Shown in pieces: positions 54,425 to 63,043 of a stretch of DNA of 64,000 nucleotides. The notes beneath the pieces were generated by a model, which did not search any database, was not told the DNA's origin, and saw only the letters and a program-made list of their open reading frames with translations. The position numbers and the translations under genes are program-made. Each line of letters starts with the position of its first letter. Position 1 is the first letter of the stretch. Source of the stretch: Shimia sp040225985 (GTDB lineage Bacteria; Pseudomonadota; Alphaproteobacteria; Rhodobacterales; Rhodobacteraceae); NCBI RefSeq assembly GCF_040225985.1, contig NZ_JBBPEU010000006.1, forward strand, positions 141,543 through 205,542, given 5' to 3'.

Positions 54425-54756
54425 CACGCGGCCACCTGCGCCTTGATCTGCTTGGCATCCAGCAGGATCCGGCCATCGACCACGCGCGTGTCGTAGGTGT
54501 CGATCTGGCCGTCATCCGCGCCCTGTGCTTCGCCGGTTTCGAGGCTGAACACCCAGTTGTGCAGCGGGCAGGTGACCTTGCGCCCGTGCACGATGCCCTC
54601 GGACAGGGGGCCGCCCTTGTGCGGGCAGCGGTCGGTGGTGGCAAAGACCTCGGTCTCGTCCGTGCGGAACACAGCGACACAGCCCACGGCGGTTTTCACG
54701 ATACGGGCCCCGCGCAGGGGGATGTCGTCGATGTGTCCGATATCAAGCCAGCTCAT
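54424..54756 (-). CDS. nirD: Nitrite reductase small subunit, Rieske-type
   Basis: This 110-residue ferredoxin has a complete Rieske [2Fe-2S] site: CPH in TDRCPHKGGPL and CPLH in VTCPLHNWVF. In Paracoccus the equivalent protein (NasG) carries electrons from the nitrite reductase flavin to both nitrite and nitrate reductases. Here the gene lies between nirB and nasA with overlaps at both ends, which favours the same shared role. Confidence 0.94.
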   Translation of the reverse strand: MSWLDIGHIDDIPLRGARIVKTAVGCVAVFRTDETEVFATTDRCPHKGGPLSEGIVHGRKVTCPLHNWVFSLETGEAQGADDGQIDTYDTRVVDGRILLDAKQIKAQVAA

Positions 54757-57200
54757 TCTGCAGCCTCCAGTGTGAGGTCGGCCAGCGGCGCATAGGTCGC
54801 GGCCTTTTGGGGTTTTGCATGTTCCGCCCAGGGATCAGTGCGATAGACGCTTTGCGAGAGTTCGAACCGCGCGATCAGGGCCTTGCGGTTTTCCAGATCG
54901 TCCACGACCTGTGCCTTGCACCAGTCAAGCCCAACCTTGGCGGTCCATTTGAAGACGCGGTCCAGATACTTGGCCTGTTCACGGTAAAGCTGGGTGAAGG
55001 CGACGATGATGTCGGTCGCCTCTTCCTCGGTCTCGACCTTGGCAAGGGCTTCGGTTTCCTTGACCTCCATGCCGGCGGCGCCCGCGACCGAGACCTCGTA
55101 GCCCGAGTCCACGCAGATCACGCCGATATCCTTGCAGGTGGCTTCGGCGCAGTTGCGCGGGCAGCCCGACACGCCCAGCTTTAGTTTGTGCGGTGTCCAA
55201 GAGCCCCAAAGCTGTTTTTCCAGCTTGATGCCAAGCCCCGTGGAATCCTGCGTCGCGACGCGGCAATGATCCGTGCCAACACATGTTTTCACCGTGCGCA
55301 GCCCCTTGGAATATGCATGACCCGAGACCATGCCCGCCTGGTTGAGATCGTACCAGATGGCGGGCAGGTCTTCCTTGCGGACACCCAGAAGGTCGATCCG
55401 CTGGCCGCCGGTCACCTTGACGGTGGGCACGTTGTACTTGTCGGCGGCATTGGCGATGGCGCGCAATTCGTCGGGCGTGGTGACGCCGCCCCACATGCGC
55501 GGCACCACGGAGTAGGTGCCGTCTTTCTGAATGTTCGCGTGATTGCGTTCGTTCACAAAGCGCGACTGCGGGTCGTCCTGATATTCGACGGGCCAGTCGG
55601 CCAGCAGATAGTAATTGATCGCAGGTCTGCAGACATGGCACCCGTTGGGGGTGGACCAGCCGAGTTCCTGCCAAACGGCCGCCTGCGATTTCAGTTCCTG
55701 CGACTTGATCAGGCGGCGCACATCCTCGTGCGAGAGATCGGTGCAGCCACAGACCGAGGCTGCGGCGGGGATCACGAAGTCATCGCCCAGCGTGGTGGCC
55801 AGAACCTGTTCGACAAGGCCGGTGCAGGTGCCGCAGGACGCGGATGCCTTGGTGGTGGCGCGGATCGCGCCAAGGTCGGTGGCCCCGTTCTGGATGGCCT
55901 CGACGATCTGACCTTTGCAAATGCCGTTGCAGCCGCAGATTTCTGCGTCAGCCGGTAAGGCTGCAACGGCCGCCATAGGGTCCACGGCGGCCCCTCCTTG
56001 GAAGGCGGGCCCAAAGATCAGGGTGTCGCGCATCTCGGACACGTCGGTGCCGTCCTTGATCAGGCCGAAGAACCAGTTCCCGTCCGCCGTGTCACCATAC
56101 ATGACCGCGCCGACCAGCTTGTCGGCCTCAAGCACGAGCCGTTTGTAAACCCCGCGCGCGGGATCGCGGAACACGATGTCCTCGCGGGTGTCGGTTTCGG
56201 CAAAATCGCCCGCGCTGAACAGGTCACAGCCAGTCACTTTCAGCTTGGTTGCGACCTCCTTGTTGACGAAAGTGGCCTCTTCCCCAAGCAGGGTTTTGGC
56301 GACGACCTTGGCTTGATCATAAAGCGGTGCGACAAGGCCGAAGATCGCGCCGTCATGTTCGACACATTCCCCGACGGCGACGATATCAGGGTCCGACGTG
56401 ACCATCTGGTCATTGACGAGGATCCCTTTGTCGGTGTCCAGATCGACGGCCTGCGCCAGCGCGATGTTCGGGCGGATGCCCACGGCCATGACCAGAAGGT
56501 CACAAGGCAATTCGGTGCCATCGTCCAGCAACAGCGCCCGCACCTTGCCGTTTTCGCCAAGGATTTCCTTGGAGTTGGCCGAGCATTTGACAGTGATCCC
56601 CTTGTCCACCAGCGCCTTGCGCAAGAGATAACCCGCGGCCTCGTCCAGCTGGCGTTCCATCAGGTGGCCCATGATATGGACCACGGTCACATCAACGCCC
56701 CGCGCCTTGAGGCCGGCCGCTGCTTCCAGGCCCAGAAGCCCGCCGCCGATCACCACGGCGCGTGCGCCCGACGTGTCCCCCAGTGCCATCATGCGTTGGG
56801 TGTCTTCAAGGTCGCGATAGGCAATCACCCCGTCCAGATCATGACCGGGCAGGGGGATGATGAACGGGTTCGATCCGGTTCCGAACATCAGCTTGTCATA
56901 AGGCAGGACGTCGCCGTTTTCGGCAGTCACCGTCTTCGCCTTGCGGTCGATGGACACGACCCTTTCGCCAAAGCGGCAGGTCACGCCGTTTTCTTCGTAC
57001 CATTCGGCGGTATGGGTGACGATCTCGTCATAGGTCTTGTCGCCCGACAGCACCGGCGAGAGCATGATGCGGTTATAGTTGCCGCGCGGTTCGGCGTTGA
57101 AAAGGGTGACGTCAAAGGCGTCGGGGGCTTGTTCCAACAGGTGTTCCAGCGCCCGGCCCGAGGCCATGCCGGCCCCGATGATGATCAGTTTCTGTGTCAT
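54753..57200 (-). CDS. nirB: NADH-dependent nitrite reductase large subunit
   Basis: This 815-residue enzyme reduces nitrite to ammonium. It has an N-terminal FAD/NADH oxidoreductase (IIIGAGMASGRALEHLL, VVIGGGLLGLEAA), two BFD-like [2Fe-2S] domains (CGCNGICKGQIVEAI and CGCTDLSHEDVRRL), and a C-terminal sirohaem/[4Fe-4S] domain (TCVGTDHCRVATQDS, SGCPRNCAEATCKDIG). The start ATG is at 57200, and its stop overlaps the nirD start (ATGA). Confidence 0.96.
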   Translation of the reverse strand: MTQKLIIIGAGMASGRALEHLLEQAPDAFDVTLFNAEPRGNYNRIMLSPVLSGDKTYDEIVTHTAEWYEENGVTCRFGERVVSIDRKAKTVTAENGDVLPYDKLMFGTGSNPFIIPLPGHDLDGVIAYRDLEDTQRMMALGDTSGARAVVIGGGLLGLEAAAGLKARGVDVTVVHIMGHLMERQLDEAAGYLLRKALVDKGITVKCSANSKEILGENGKVRALLLDDGTELPCDLLVMAVGIRPNIALAQAVDLDTDKGILVNDQMVTSDPDIVAVGECVEHDGAIFGLVAPLYDQAKVVAKTLLGEEATFVNKEVATKLKVTGCDLFSAGDFAETDTREDIVFRDPARGVYKRLVLEADKLVGAVMYGDTADGNWFFGLIKDGTDVSEMRDTLIFGPAFQGGAAVDPMAAVAALPADAEICGCNGICKGQIVEAIQNGATDLGAIRATTKASASCGTCTGLVEQVLATTLGDDFVIPAAASVCGCTDLSHEDVRRLIKSQELKSQAAVWQELGWSTPNGCHVCRPAINYYLLADWPVEYQDDPQSRFVNERNHANIQKDGTYSVVPRMWGGVTTPDELRAIANAADKYNVPTVKVTGGQRIDLLGVRKEDLPAIWYDLNQAGMVSGHAYSKGLRTVKTCVGTDHCRVATQDSTGLGIKLEKQLWGSWTPHKLKLGVSGCPRNCAEATCKDIGVICVDSGYEVSVAGAAGMEVKETEALAKVETEEEATDIIVAFTQLYREQAKYLDRVFKWTAKVGLDWCKAQVVDDLENRKALIARFELSQSVYRTDPWAEHAKPQKAATYAPLADLTLEAAE

Positions 57201-57351
57201 AACAGGAAATGCTCCTGAGTCGCGATTTTAGTAAGAGCGGAGGGCAAGCCCGGACCGCGTGTGGGGGTGAAGCCCCCGCCCATGAGGGCGGTCGGTGGCT
57301 GTCCGGCATTGCCGGTCAATGGGCAGGTCGAAGGTTGGCGCATCATCGCTT
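57201..57351 (-). other. Intergenic region with GC-rich hairpins between nrtCD and nirB
   Basis: This 151-base gap lies within the nas operon. It contains two adjacent inverted repeats, GGGGG/CCCCC at 57263-57277 and CCGCCC/GGGCGG at 57276-57291, which share two bases and cannot both form fully. They may protect transcript ends or modulate nirB expression. No gene was seen. Confidence 0.5.
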
Positions 57352-59043
57352 TCACTCCGCTGCAATCGGCGCGTGGGACTGGGCTTTGGGTTTCGGCGTG
57401 GCGCCATGCTCGTATTCCTCGAGGAAATCGAGCACTTCCTGACGGAAGTCATAATAGTCAGGATGTTCCATCAGCGCCTTGCGCGTGCGTGGGCGGGGCA
57501 GGTCGACATCGACGATCTTGCCGATGGTGGCCTGCGGGCCATTGGTCATCATCACCACGCGGTCGGCCAGAAGAATGGCTTCATCCACGTCGTGAGTGAC
57601 GCAAATCGCGGTCACTTTGGTCCGGTCCCAGACCTCCATAAGCACTTCTTGCAGTTCCCAACGGGTCAGGCTGTCGAGCATCCCGAAAGGTTCGTCCAGC
57701 AACAGCAGCTTGGGCGACAGCGCAAAGGCGCGCGCGATGCCGACACGCTGTTTCATGCCGTTCGACATGGAATGCGCGGGGCGGTCCATCGCGTCACCAA
57801 GACCAACCCGTTCCAGATAGTATTCCACCACGTCCTGCCGTTCGGCCTGGCTGGCCTTGGGGTAGACCTTGTCGACCCCAATCGCGACGTTCTCCTTGGC
57901 TGACAGCCAAGGGAACAGGTTGGGCGACTGGAACACCACGGCACGTTCGGGATCGGCGCCGACAACGCCGCGCCCGTCAAGGTTGATGACCCCTTTGGAA
58001 ATCTCGTTGAGGCCGGCAGCCATGGTCAGGACCGTGGATTTGCCGCAGCCCGAATGTCCGATCAGCGAAATGAATTCGCCCTTTTCCAGTTTGAGATCGA
58101 AATCCTCGACCACGGTCAGCGGGCCTTTGGGTGTGGGATAGATTTTGTGCAGCTGCGAGAATTCCAGATACTTGTCGGTCCGGGTGCTTTCGGTTGCACG
58201 CACATCAGCCTGGGCCTTGGGAATGTTGTGGATCGCCGTGACGTTGGGCAGTTCCCGCGTCATATCCGCCTTGGCGTCGATTCCCACATCCATCAGGTAT
58301 TTGGTGATCGCAGCGCGCAGCTTCTTGAATCCGTCATGGTGGTTCATCTCCATCCGGTCGCGGGGGCGGGGGATGGTGACCTTGAATTCCTCGCCCAGGG
58401 TGCCGTCAGGGTTCAGCGCGATGATCCGGTCGGCCAGAATAATCGCCTCGTCCACGTCATTGGTGATCAGAACGCAGGTTTTCTTGTCGGCCTCCCAGAT
58501 CGCCTCGATCTCGTCCGCGAGATTGGCGCGTGTCAGGGCATCCAGCGCCGAAAGCGGTTCATCCAAGAGCAGCATTTCAGGGTTCATTGCCAGCGCACGG
58601 GCCACGTTGACCCGCTGGCGCATCCCCCCCGACAATTCCGCCGGGCGGCGGCTGGCGGCATGGCCCAGACCCACCATCTTGACGTATTTGTCGACAGTTG
58701 CGGCCTTTTCGGCAGCGGGCATCTTGGGAAAGACCGAGTCCAGCGCAAGCCGCACGTTGCCGTTCACCGTCAGCCACGGCATCAGCGAATAGCTTTGGAA
58801 GATCACGCCGCGTTCCGGGCCGGGGCCGGTGATGGGCTTGCCTTTAAAGGTGACGTTGCCCTTGGACGGTGTTTCCAGCCCGGCCATCAGGTTGATCAGC
58901 GTTGTTTTGCCGGTGCCCGAGAACCCCAGAATGACAAGGAATTCGCCTTCCTGCACGTCGAGATTGATGTTTTTCAGAACCTCGGTGTGGGCTGTGCCCT
59001 CACCGAAACCTTTGCTGACATTGTCGAATTTCAGAATACTCAT
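57352..59043 (-). CDS. Fused nitrate ABC transporter ATP-binding protein (two ATPase domains)
   Basis: This 563-residue protein contains two complete ABC ATPases. Domain 1 (about 1-260) has GFSGTGKTT, signature LSGGMRQR and LLLLDEPLSALD. Domain 2 (about 290-550) has GHSGCGKST, signature MSNGMKQR and LLLLDEPFGMLD. The switch His is present in domain 2 (CVTHDVDEAI) but is Asn in domain 1 (LITNDVDEAI), so the two sites are unequal. It powers nitrate import with NrtA and NrtB. ATG at 59043 is preferred; a GTG at 59052 overlaps the nrtB stop. Confidence 0.9.
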   Translation of the reverse strand: MSILKFDNVSKGFGEGTAHTEVLKNINLDVQEGEFLVILGFSGTGKTTLINLMAGLETPSKGNVTFKGKPITGPGPERGVIFQSYSLMPWLTVNGNVRLALDSVFPKMPAAEKAATVDKYVKMVGLGHAASRRPAELSGGMRQRVNVARALAMNPEMLLLDEPLSALDALTRANLADEIEAIWEADKKTCVLITNDVDEAIILADRIIALNPDGTLGEEFKVTIPRPRDRMEMNHHDGFKKLRAAITKYLMDVGIDAKADMTRELPNVTAIHNIPKAQADVRATESTRTDKYLEFSQLHKIYPTPKGPLTVVEDFDLKLEKGEFISLIGHSGCGKSTVLTMAAGLNEISKGVINLDGRGVVGADPERAVVFQSPNLFPWLSAKENVAIGVDKVYPKASQAERQDVVEYYLERVGLGDAMDRPAHSMSNGMKQRVGIARAFALSPKLLLLDEPFGMLDSLTRWELQEVLMEVWDRTKVTAICVTHDVDEAILLADRVVMMTNGPQATIGKIVDVDLPRPRTRKALMEHPDYYDFRQEVLDFLEEYEHGATPKPKAQSHAPIAAE

Positions 59044-59048
59044 GGGGA

Positions 59049-60131
59049 TCACCGGTTGTTCGAGAAGGTGAACAGCGACTGGATCGCGTACATCAGGCGG
59101 TCCAGCAGGAAGCCGATGATGCCGATGGTGAAAACCGCCACCATGATCTTCGCGAGCGAGCTGGAAGAGCCGTTCTGGAATTCATCCCAGACGAACTTGC
59201 CAAGACCGGGGTTCTGGGCCAGCATTTCGGCGGCGATCAGAACCATCCAGCCGACGCCCAGCGACAGGCGCAGGCCGGTAAAGATCAGCGGCAGGGCCGA
59301 GGGCAGCACCAGCTTGGTGATCTTAGTGTAGGTGTTCATTTTCAGAACTTTGGACACGCTCACCAGATCCTTGTCGATCGAGGCCACCCCCAGGGAGGTG
59401 TTGATCAGCGTGGGCCAAAGCGAACACAGGGTCACGGTGATCGCCGATGTCAGAAAGGATTTCGAGAACAACCCGTCATCGACAGTGTAAGTGGCCGAAA
59501 CAACCATGGTGACGATGGGCAACCAGGCCAGTGGCGAGACCGGTTTGAAGATCTGGATCAGCGGGTTGATGGCCGCGTTGGCATAGGGGCTGAGGCCTGC
59601 CATGATGCCAAGCGGGATCGCAATGGCCGACCCGATCAGGAACCCGAAGAACACGGTTTTGATCGAGGTCCAGATCTGGTCATAGTAAGAGGGCGCACCG
59701 GTATAGGTGATCTGCTTCACCTTCTCGGGCTGGCCTTTTTCGATGAATTTCTGGTTGCGCGCCTCGACGCGGTCATAGAACTTCTGTTCCTTTGCCGCTT
59801 TGGCCTGCGCGTCTTCGTGCAGGTTGACGGCCTCGGTCCAGACTTCCTTGGGGCCGGGGACAGCACCCAGCGAGGTTTCCACCTTGGGGGCCAGCGTGCC
59901 CCAGAGGGCGAGGAAGGCAAGGATGGCCAGAACCGGCACCCCCAGCAGGCGCCAGATTTCCTTCATCTGGGCGCGGGGATTGTCGCCGGCAACAGCCTTG
60001 AGAATGGGGGTCACAAAGCTGAGGCCCAGCACCTGGAACCATCCGTCGGCTTTGTTGATACGTGTGAACAGACGGGCTCGGCGGGCTTCGCGCTCTTCGT
60101 CGGCAAGGGTTTGGGGGTCTATCGCGGTCAT
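59049..60131 (-). CDS. nrtB: Nitrate/nitrite ABC transporter permease
   Basis: This 360-residue inner-membrane permease has a soluble N-terminal stretch of about 60 residues, one helix (ILAFLALWGTLAP), a periplasmic section and five or six helices containing the EAA-type loop (VASIDKDLVSVSKVLKMNTYTKI). It is longer than usual NrtB (about 270-290 residues) because of the N-terminal extension. It forms the channel for nitrate uptake with the fused ATPase. Confidence 0.93.
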   Translation of the reverse strand: MTAIDPQTLADEEREARRARLFTRINKADGWFQVLGLSFVTPILKAVAGDNPRAQMKEIWRLLGVPVLAILAFLALWGTLAPKVETSLGAVPGPKEVWTEAVNLHEDAQAKAAKEQKFYDRVEARNQKFIEKGQPEKVKQITYTGAPSYYDQIWTSIKTVFFGFLIGSAIAIPLGIMAGLSPYANAAINPLIQIFKPVSPLAWLPIVTMVVSATYTVDDGLFSKSFLTSAITVTLCSLWPTLINTSLGVASIDKDLVSVSKVLKMNTYTKITKLVLPSALPLIFTGLRLSLGVGWMVLIAAEMLAQNPGLGKFVWDEFQNGSSSSLAKIMVAVFTIGIIGFLLDRLMYAIQSLFTFSNNR

Positions 60132-60185
60132 GGATCTGATCCTCGGGTTGGGCGTTGGGTGTCCCGTTGGCAGGCTGCGGTCGGT

Positions 60186-60233
60186 GTCGGCCCACCCCGT
60201 TTGCCCTGTAACAGGCAGGTGGGGCGGGCCGAC
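60186..60233 (-). promoter_or_regulatory. Strong hairpin between nrtA and nrtB
   Basis: Arms GTCGGCCC and GGGCCGAC pair perfectly, and the inner bases extend the stem to about 18 pairs with wobble positions and one mismatch around a small loop. It lies between the binding-protein and permease genes and probably stabilises or partly ends the nrtA transcript. Confidence 0.65.
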
Positions 60234-60240
60234 GGGGGAG

Positions 60241-61605
60241 TTATCCCTGCACTTCGGTGCCCACGACTTTCTGGTTGCCTTTCAGGCCGATCGGCAGGCT
60301 GTCGAGATAGGCGTTCGGTGTTTTTCCGTCATAGGCGATGCCGTCGATGATATCCTCGGCAGGGGTCGGGGCCTTGTAGCCATCGCTGTCCCAGGGGAAG
60401 TCCTCGGCACTGGCCAGACCTTCATCCACCAGTAGCTTCGCCGCCTCGAGATAGATTTCCGGCTTGTAGACCGAGCGCGCGACCTCGTCATACCAGCTGT
60501 CGGGCTTGGCCTCGGCGATCTGGCCCCAGCGGCGCATCTGGGTCAGGTACCAAACCGCGTCCGAGTAGAAGGGGTAGGTCGCGTTATAGCGGAAGAACAC
60601 GTTGAAATCGGGCACTTCGCGCTTGTCACCTTTTTCGTATTCAAAGGTGCCGGTCATCGAGTTCGCGATCACGTCATAATCCGCGCCCACATATTCGGGC
60701 TGCGACAGGATCTTCACCGCTTCCGGACGGTTGGCGTTGTCGTTTTCATCCAGCCACATCGCGGCGCGGATCAGGGCCTTTACGATGGCCTTGGTGGTGT
60801 TGGGGTTTTCCTCGGCGAATTCGGCGGTGATGCCAAAGACTTTCTCGGGGTTGTTCTTCCAGAGTTCATAGTCGGTGATGACCGGAACACCGATGCCCTT
60901 GAAAACGGCCTGCTGGTTCCAGGGCTCACCTACGCAATAGCCATAGATGGTGCCGGCTTCCATGGTGGCTGGCATCTGCGGCGGAGGTGTCACGGAAAGC
61001 AGGACGTCCGCGCCGATTTGGCCCGAGATGTTTTCCTGGCTGTAATAGCCCGGCTCAAGACCACCAGCGGCCAGCCAGTAGCGCAGCTCGTAATTGTGGG
61101 TCGAAACCGGGAACACCATGCCCATGTTAAAGGGCTTGCCCTCGGACTTGTATTTTTCAACCACCGGCGCCAGCGACTTGGCCGAAATCGGATGTTGCGG
61201 GCGGCCATCGTCCATCAGGGGCACGTAGGGCTTCATCTCTTCCCAGATCTGGTTCGACACGGTGATGCCGTTGCCGTTCAGGTCCATCGAGAAGGGGGTG
61301 ATGATATGCGCCTTGGTGCCGAACCCGATGGTCGCGGCCAGCGGCTGACCGGCCAGCATATGCGCGCCGTCCAGTTGGCCGTCGATCACGCCGTCCAGCA
61401 GAACCTTCCAGTTGGCCTGTGCCTCGAGCGTCACAAAGAGGCCCTCGTCATCAAAGAAACCCTGTTCATAGGCCACGGCCAGTGGGGCCATGTCGGTCAG
61501 CTTGATAAAGCCGAAGGTCAGTTCGTCCTTTTCCAGTTCCAGTTCGGCCATGGCAGGCGTTACGAACATCGTGGTCGCTGCGAGAATGGATGCTATCCGT
61601 TTCAT
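60241..61605 (-). CDS. nrtA: Nitrate ABC transporter substrate-binding protein
   Basis: This 454-residue periplasmic protein has a Sec signal (residues 1-20, cleavage after AMA) and NrtA/CmpA-family motifs (FGFIKLTDMAPLAVAYEQGFF, MEAGTIYGYCVGEPWNQQAVFKG). It binds nitrate outside the inner membrane for NrtB and the fused ATPase. The start at 61605 follows a 262-base leader that contains the predicted NasT-responsive attenuator. Confidence 0.93.
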   Translation of the reverse strand: MKRIASILAATTMFVTPAMAELELEKDELTFGFIKLTDMAPLAVAYEQGFFDDEGLFVTLEAQANWKVLLDGVIDGQLDGAHMLAGQPLAATIGFGTKAHIITPFSMDLNGNGITVSNQIWEEMKPYVPLMDDGRPQHPISAKSLAPVVEKYKSEGKPFNMGMVFPVSTHNYELRYWLAAGGLEPGYYSQENISGQIGADVLLSVTPPPQMPATMEAGTIYGYCVGEPWNQQAVFKGIGVPVITDYELWKNNPEKVFGITAEFAEENPNTTKAIVKALIRAAMWLDENDNANRPEAVKILSQPEYVGADYDVIANSMTGTFEYEKGDKREVPDFNVFFRYNATYPFYSDAVWYLTQMRRWGQIAEAKPDSWYDEVARSVYKPEIYLEAAKLLVDEGLASAEDFPWDSDGYKAPTPAEDIIDGIAYDGKTPNAYLDSLPIGLKGNQKVVGTEVQG

Positions 61606-61638
61606 GTGTTTGTCCTCGTTCGCGCCCCCTTGCGGGGC

Positions 61639-61698
61639 AAAAAAACAAAAAAAGCCGCTGACGCACTTCGACTGTCTGTCGAAGGGTCGAGCGGCTTT
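61639..61698 (-). terminator. Intrinsic terminator in the nrtA leader (attenuator)
   Basis: On the minus strand, arms AAAGCCGCT (61698-61690) and AGCGGCTTT (61659-61651) enclose a smaller internal hairpin and are followed by the T-rich run TTTTGTTTTTTT. It lies in the leader, before the nrtA start, so transcription of the whole nas operon should stop here unless prevented. The 5' arm overlaps the hexaloop of the upstream ANTAR-type hairpin P2. Confidence 0.85.
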
Positions 61699-61758
61699 GC
61701 TCATAAGGTCCCAAACGTTGGGATGGGGGAGAAGAGACGGAACGCCCTTGCCCCGTCT
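61688..61758 (-). ncRNA. Predicted two-hairpin ANTAR (NasT) target in the nas leader
   Basis: On the minus strand, P1 (61758-61735) has arms AGACGGGGC and GTTCCGTCT around the hexaloop AAGGGC. P2 (61703-61688) has arms TGAGC and GCTCG around the hexaloop AAAGCC. Both loops have A at position 1 and G at position 4, the known ANTAR consensus. P2 shares six bases with the 5' arm of the terminator, so binding of NasT would prevent termination. The NasT gene lies about 1.3 kb upstream on the same strand. Confidence 0.75.
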
Positions 61759-61825
61759 TGAGATCATTAGGCCGGGTGACTCGCCACAGGGCAAGCCTGT
61801 GATTGTGCTGCGGGTGCAAAATAAT

Positions 61826-61838
61826 GCTGCGTTGCCGC
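61826..61838. promoter_or_regulatory. GCTGCGTTGC motif upstream of the nas leader
   Basis: GCTGCGTTGCCGC is a near-palindrome with one mismatch. The twelve bases ATGCTGCGTTGC (61824-61835) recur exactly in the nasT promoter region at 63684-63695. It may be an operator shared by nas promoters. Confidence 0.3.
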
Positions 61839-61867
61839 AATTGCGTAGGTGACTGCCTGTTTTTTGG

Positions 61868-63043
61868 TCATTTCTGCCCCTGTGGGTCAAAGATCGCCCC
61901 GTCAAAGAACCGGTCCGGTCCGAGAATCATCGCACCATTGACCGAGGCGACCTCGGTCGGATGGGTCAGCGCGCCTTCACATTTCGACGAGGCGCCGGGC
62001 ATGTCCGCGTTCAGCGGAGACAGATGTTTGCGATAAAGGTCCGTGCGGAATACCGTCTCGGCGGTGCGGGCGGCGCTTGCGCGGTCCAGACCGATCCGTG
62101 CGGCCATTTGCGAGCCGATCCACGCGGCCTGCGATTTCCACGGGAAGGTGGCGGCACCGTCAAAGAAGGTCACCATGCGCGCCACGGGCTTGGCCTTGAT
62201 ATTGCGCGCGATGACCATGCGTCCGGTCAGGGCGCGTTCGATCACTTCGGCGCTGACACCCAGATATTCGGGCCATGACAGGATTTCCGCTGCGGTGGAC
62301 ATGCGGGCGGGATCCGACAGCCAGCGCCCCGCCTTCCACACGGCCCGCATCAGCAGGCCGGTCAGGTCTGGTTCCGCCTCGGCCCATTCGTGGCGCACGG
62401 CCAGCACCTTTTCGGGAGCGAACTGCCAGATGGCGCTTCCGGGCAAGAGCAACTCTCCATGCCCCTGTTCGACCGCGATCGATCCCCAGGGTTCGCCCAC
62501 GCAGAAAGCGTCGATTTCCCCGGCGCGGATGGCATCCGCCATCAACGGGGGCGGGATGGTGCGCACGTCAAGGTTCTGGGGGGCGGCTGGCCCCATCGCG
62601 CCCAGCCAGTAATAAAGAAGCTCGGCATGCATTGAGAACGGAAAGGGCACGCCGACGCGCAAGCCTCCGCCCAGATCGCTGAGCGCGCGGCCTGTCGCAT
62701 GGGCATCCGCGAAATCCGGCACGAAGCCGTTGGTGCGCAAGCGGTCCGCCAGTTCGGTCGAGACGCCGACCACATCGCCGTTGACCGACAGGACTGACAG
62801 CGCATCAAGCCGCGTGGTCATACCGCCAAGCCCCAATGCCATGGCGACAGGGATCGGGGCCAGCATCTGGGCGGTTTCCAACTGCCCCAGCACCAGCCAA
62901 TCACGCAGTGTTGACCAGGACGGCGCGCGTTGCAGGTCAAGGGACAGGCCCTCTTCTTCGGCGAACCCCATTTCCTGCGCGATGATCAGCGGGGCGGCAT
63001 CGACCAGCGGCATGAAGCCGGTTTTCAGGGGGACCGTACGCAT
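61868..63043 (-). CDS. nasS: Cytoplasmic nitrate sensor NasS
   Basis: This 391-residue protein is homologous to NrtA-type binding proteins (LKTGFMPLVDAAPLIIAQEMGF, IDAFCVGEPWGSIAVEQGHG) but lacks a signal peptide, the known form of the nitrate/nitrite sensor NasS. In Paracoccus and Azotobacter, NasS holds NasT inactive and releases it when nitrate is bound. The start ATG overlaps the nasT stop; a GTG one codon earlier is possible. Confidence 0.9.
   Translation of the reverse strand: MRTVPLKTGFMPLVDAAPLIIAQEMGFAEEEGLSLDLQRAPSWSTLRDWLVLGQLETAQMLAPIPVAMALGLGGMTTRLDALSVLSVNGDVVGVSTELADRLRTNGFVPDFADAHATGRALSDLGGGLRVGVPFPFSMHAELLYYWLGAMGPAAPQNLDVRTIPPPLMADAIRAGEIDAFCVGEPWGSIAVEQGHGELLLPGSAIWQFAPEKVLAVRHEWAEAEPDLTGLLMRAVWKAGRWLSDPARMSTAAEILSWPEYLGVSAEVIERALTGRMVIARNIKAKPVARMVTFFDGAATFPWKSQAAWIGSQMAARIGLDRASAARTAETVFRTDLYRKHLSPLNADMPGASSKCEGALTHPTEVASVNGAMILGPDRFFDGAIFDPQGQK

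Noticed and set aside
53282..54496. Long plus-strand frame opposite nasA
   Set aside because: High-GC antisense shadow of nasA with no recognisable motif; nasA has a full set of cofactor motifs.
55998..57218. Long plus-strand frame opposite nirB
   Set aside because: Antisense shadow of nirB with biased composition and no domain.
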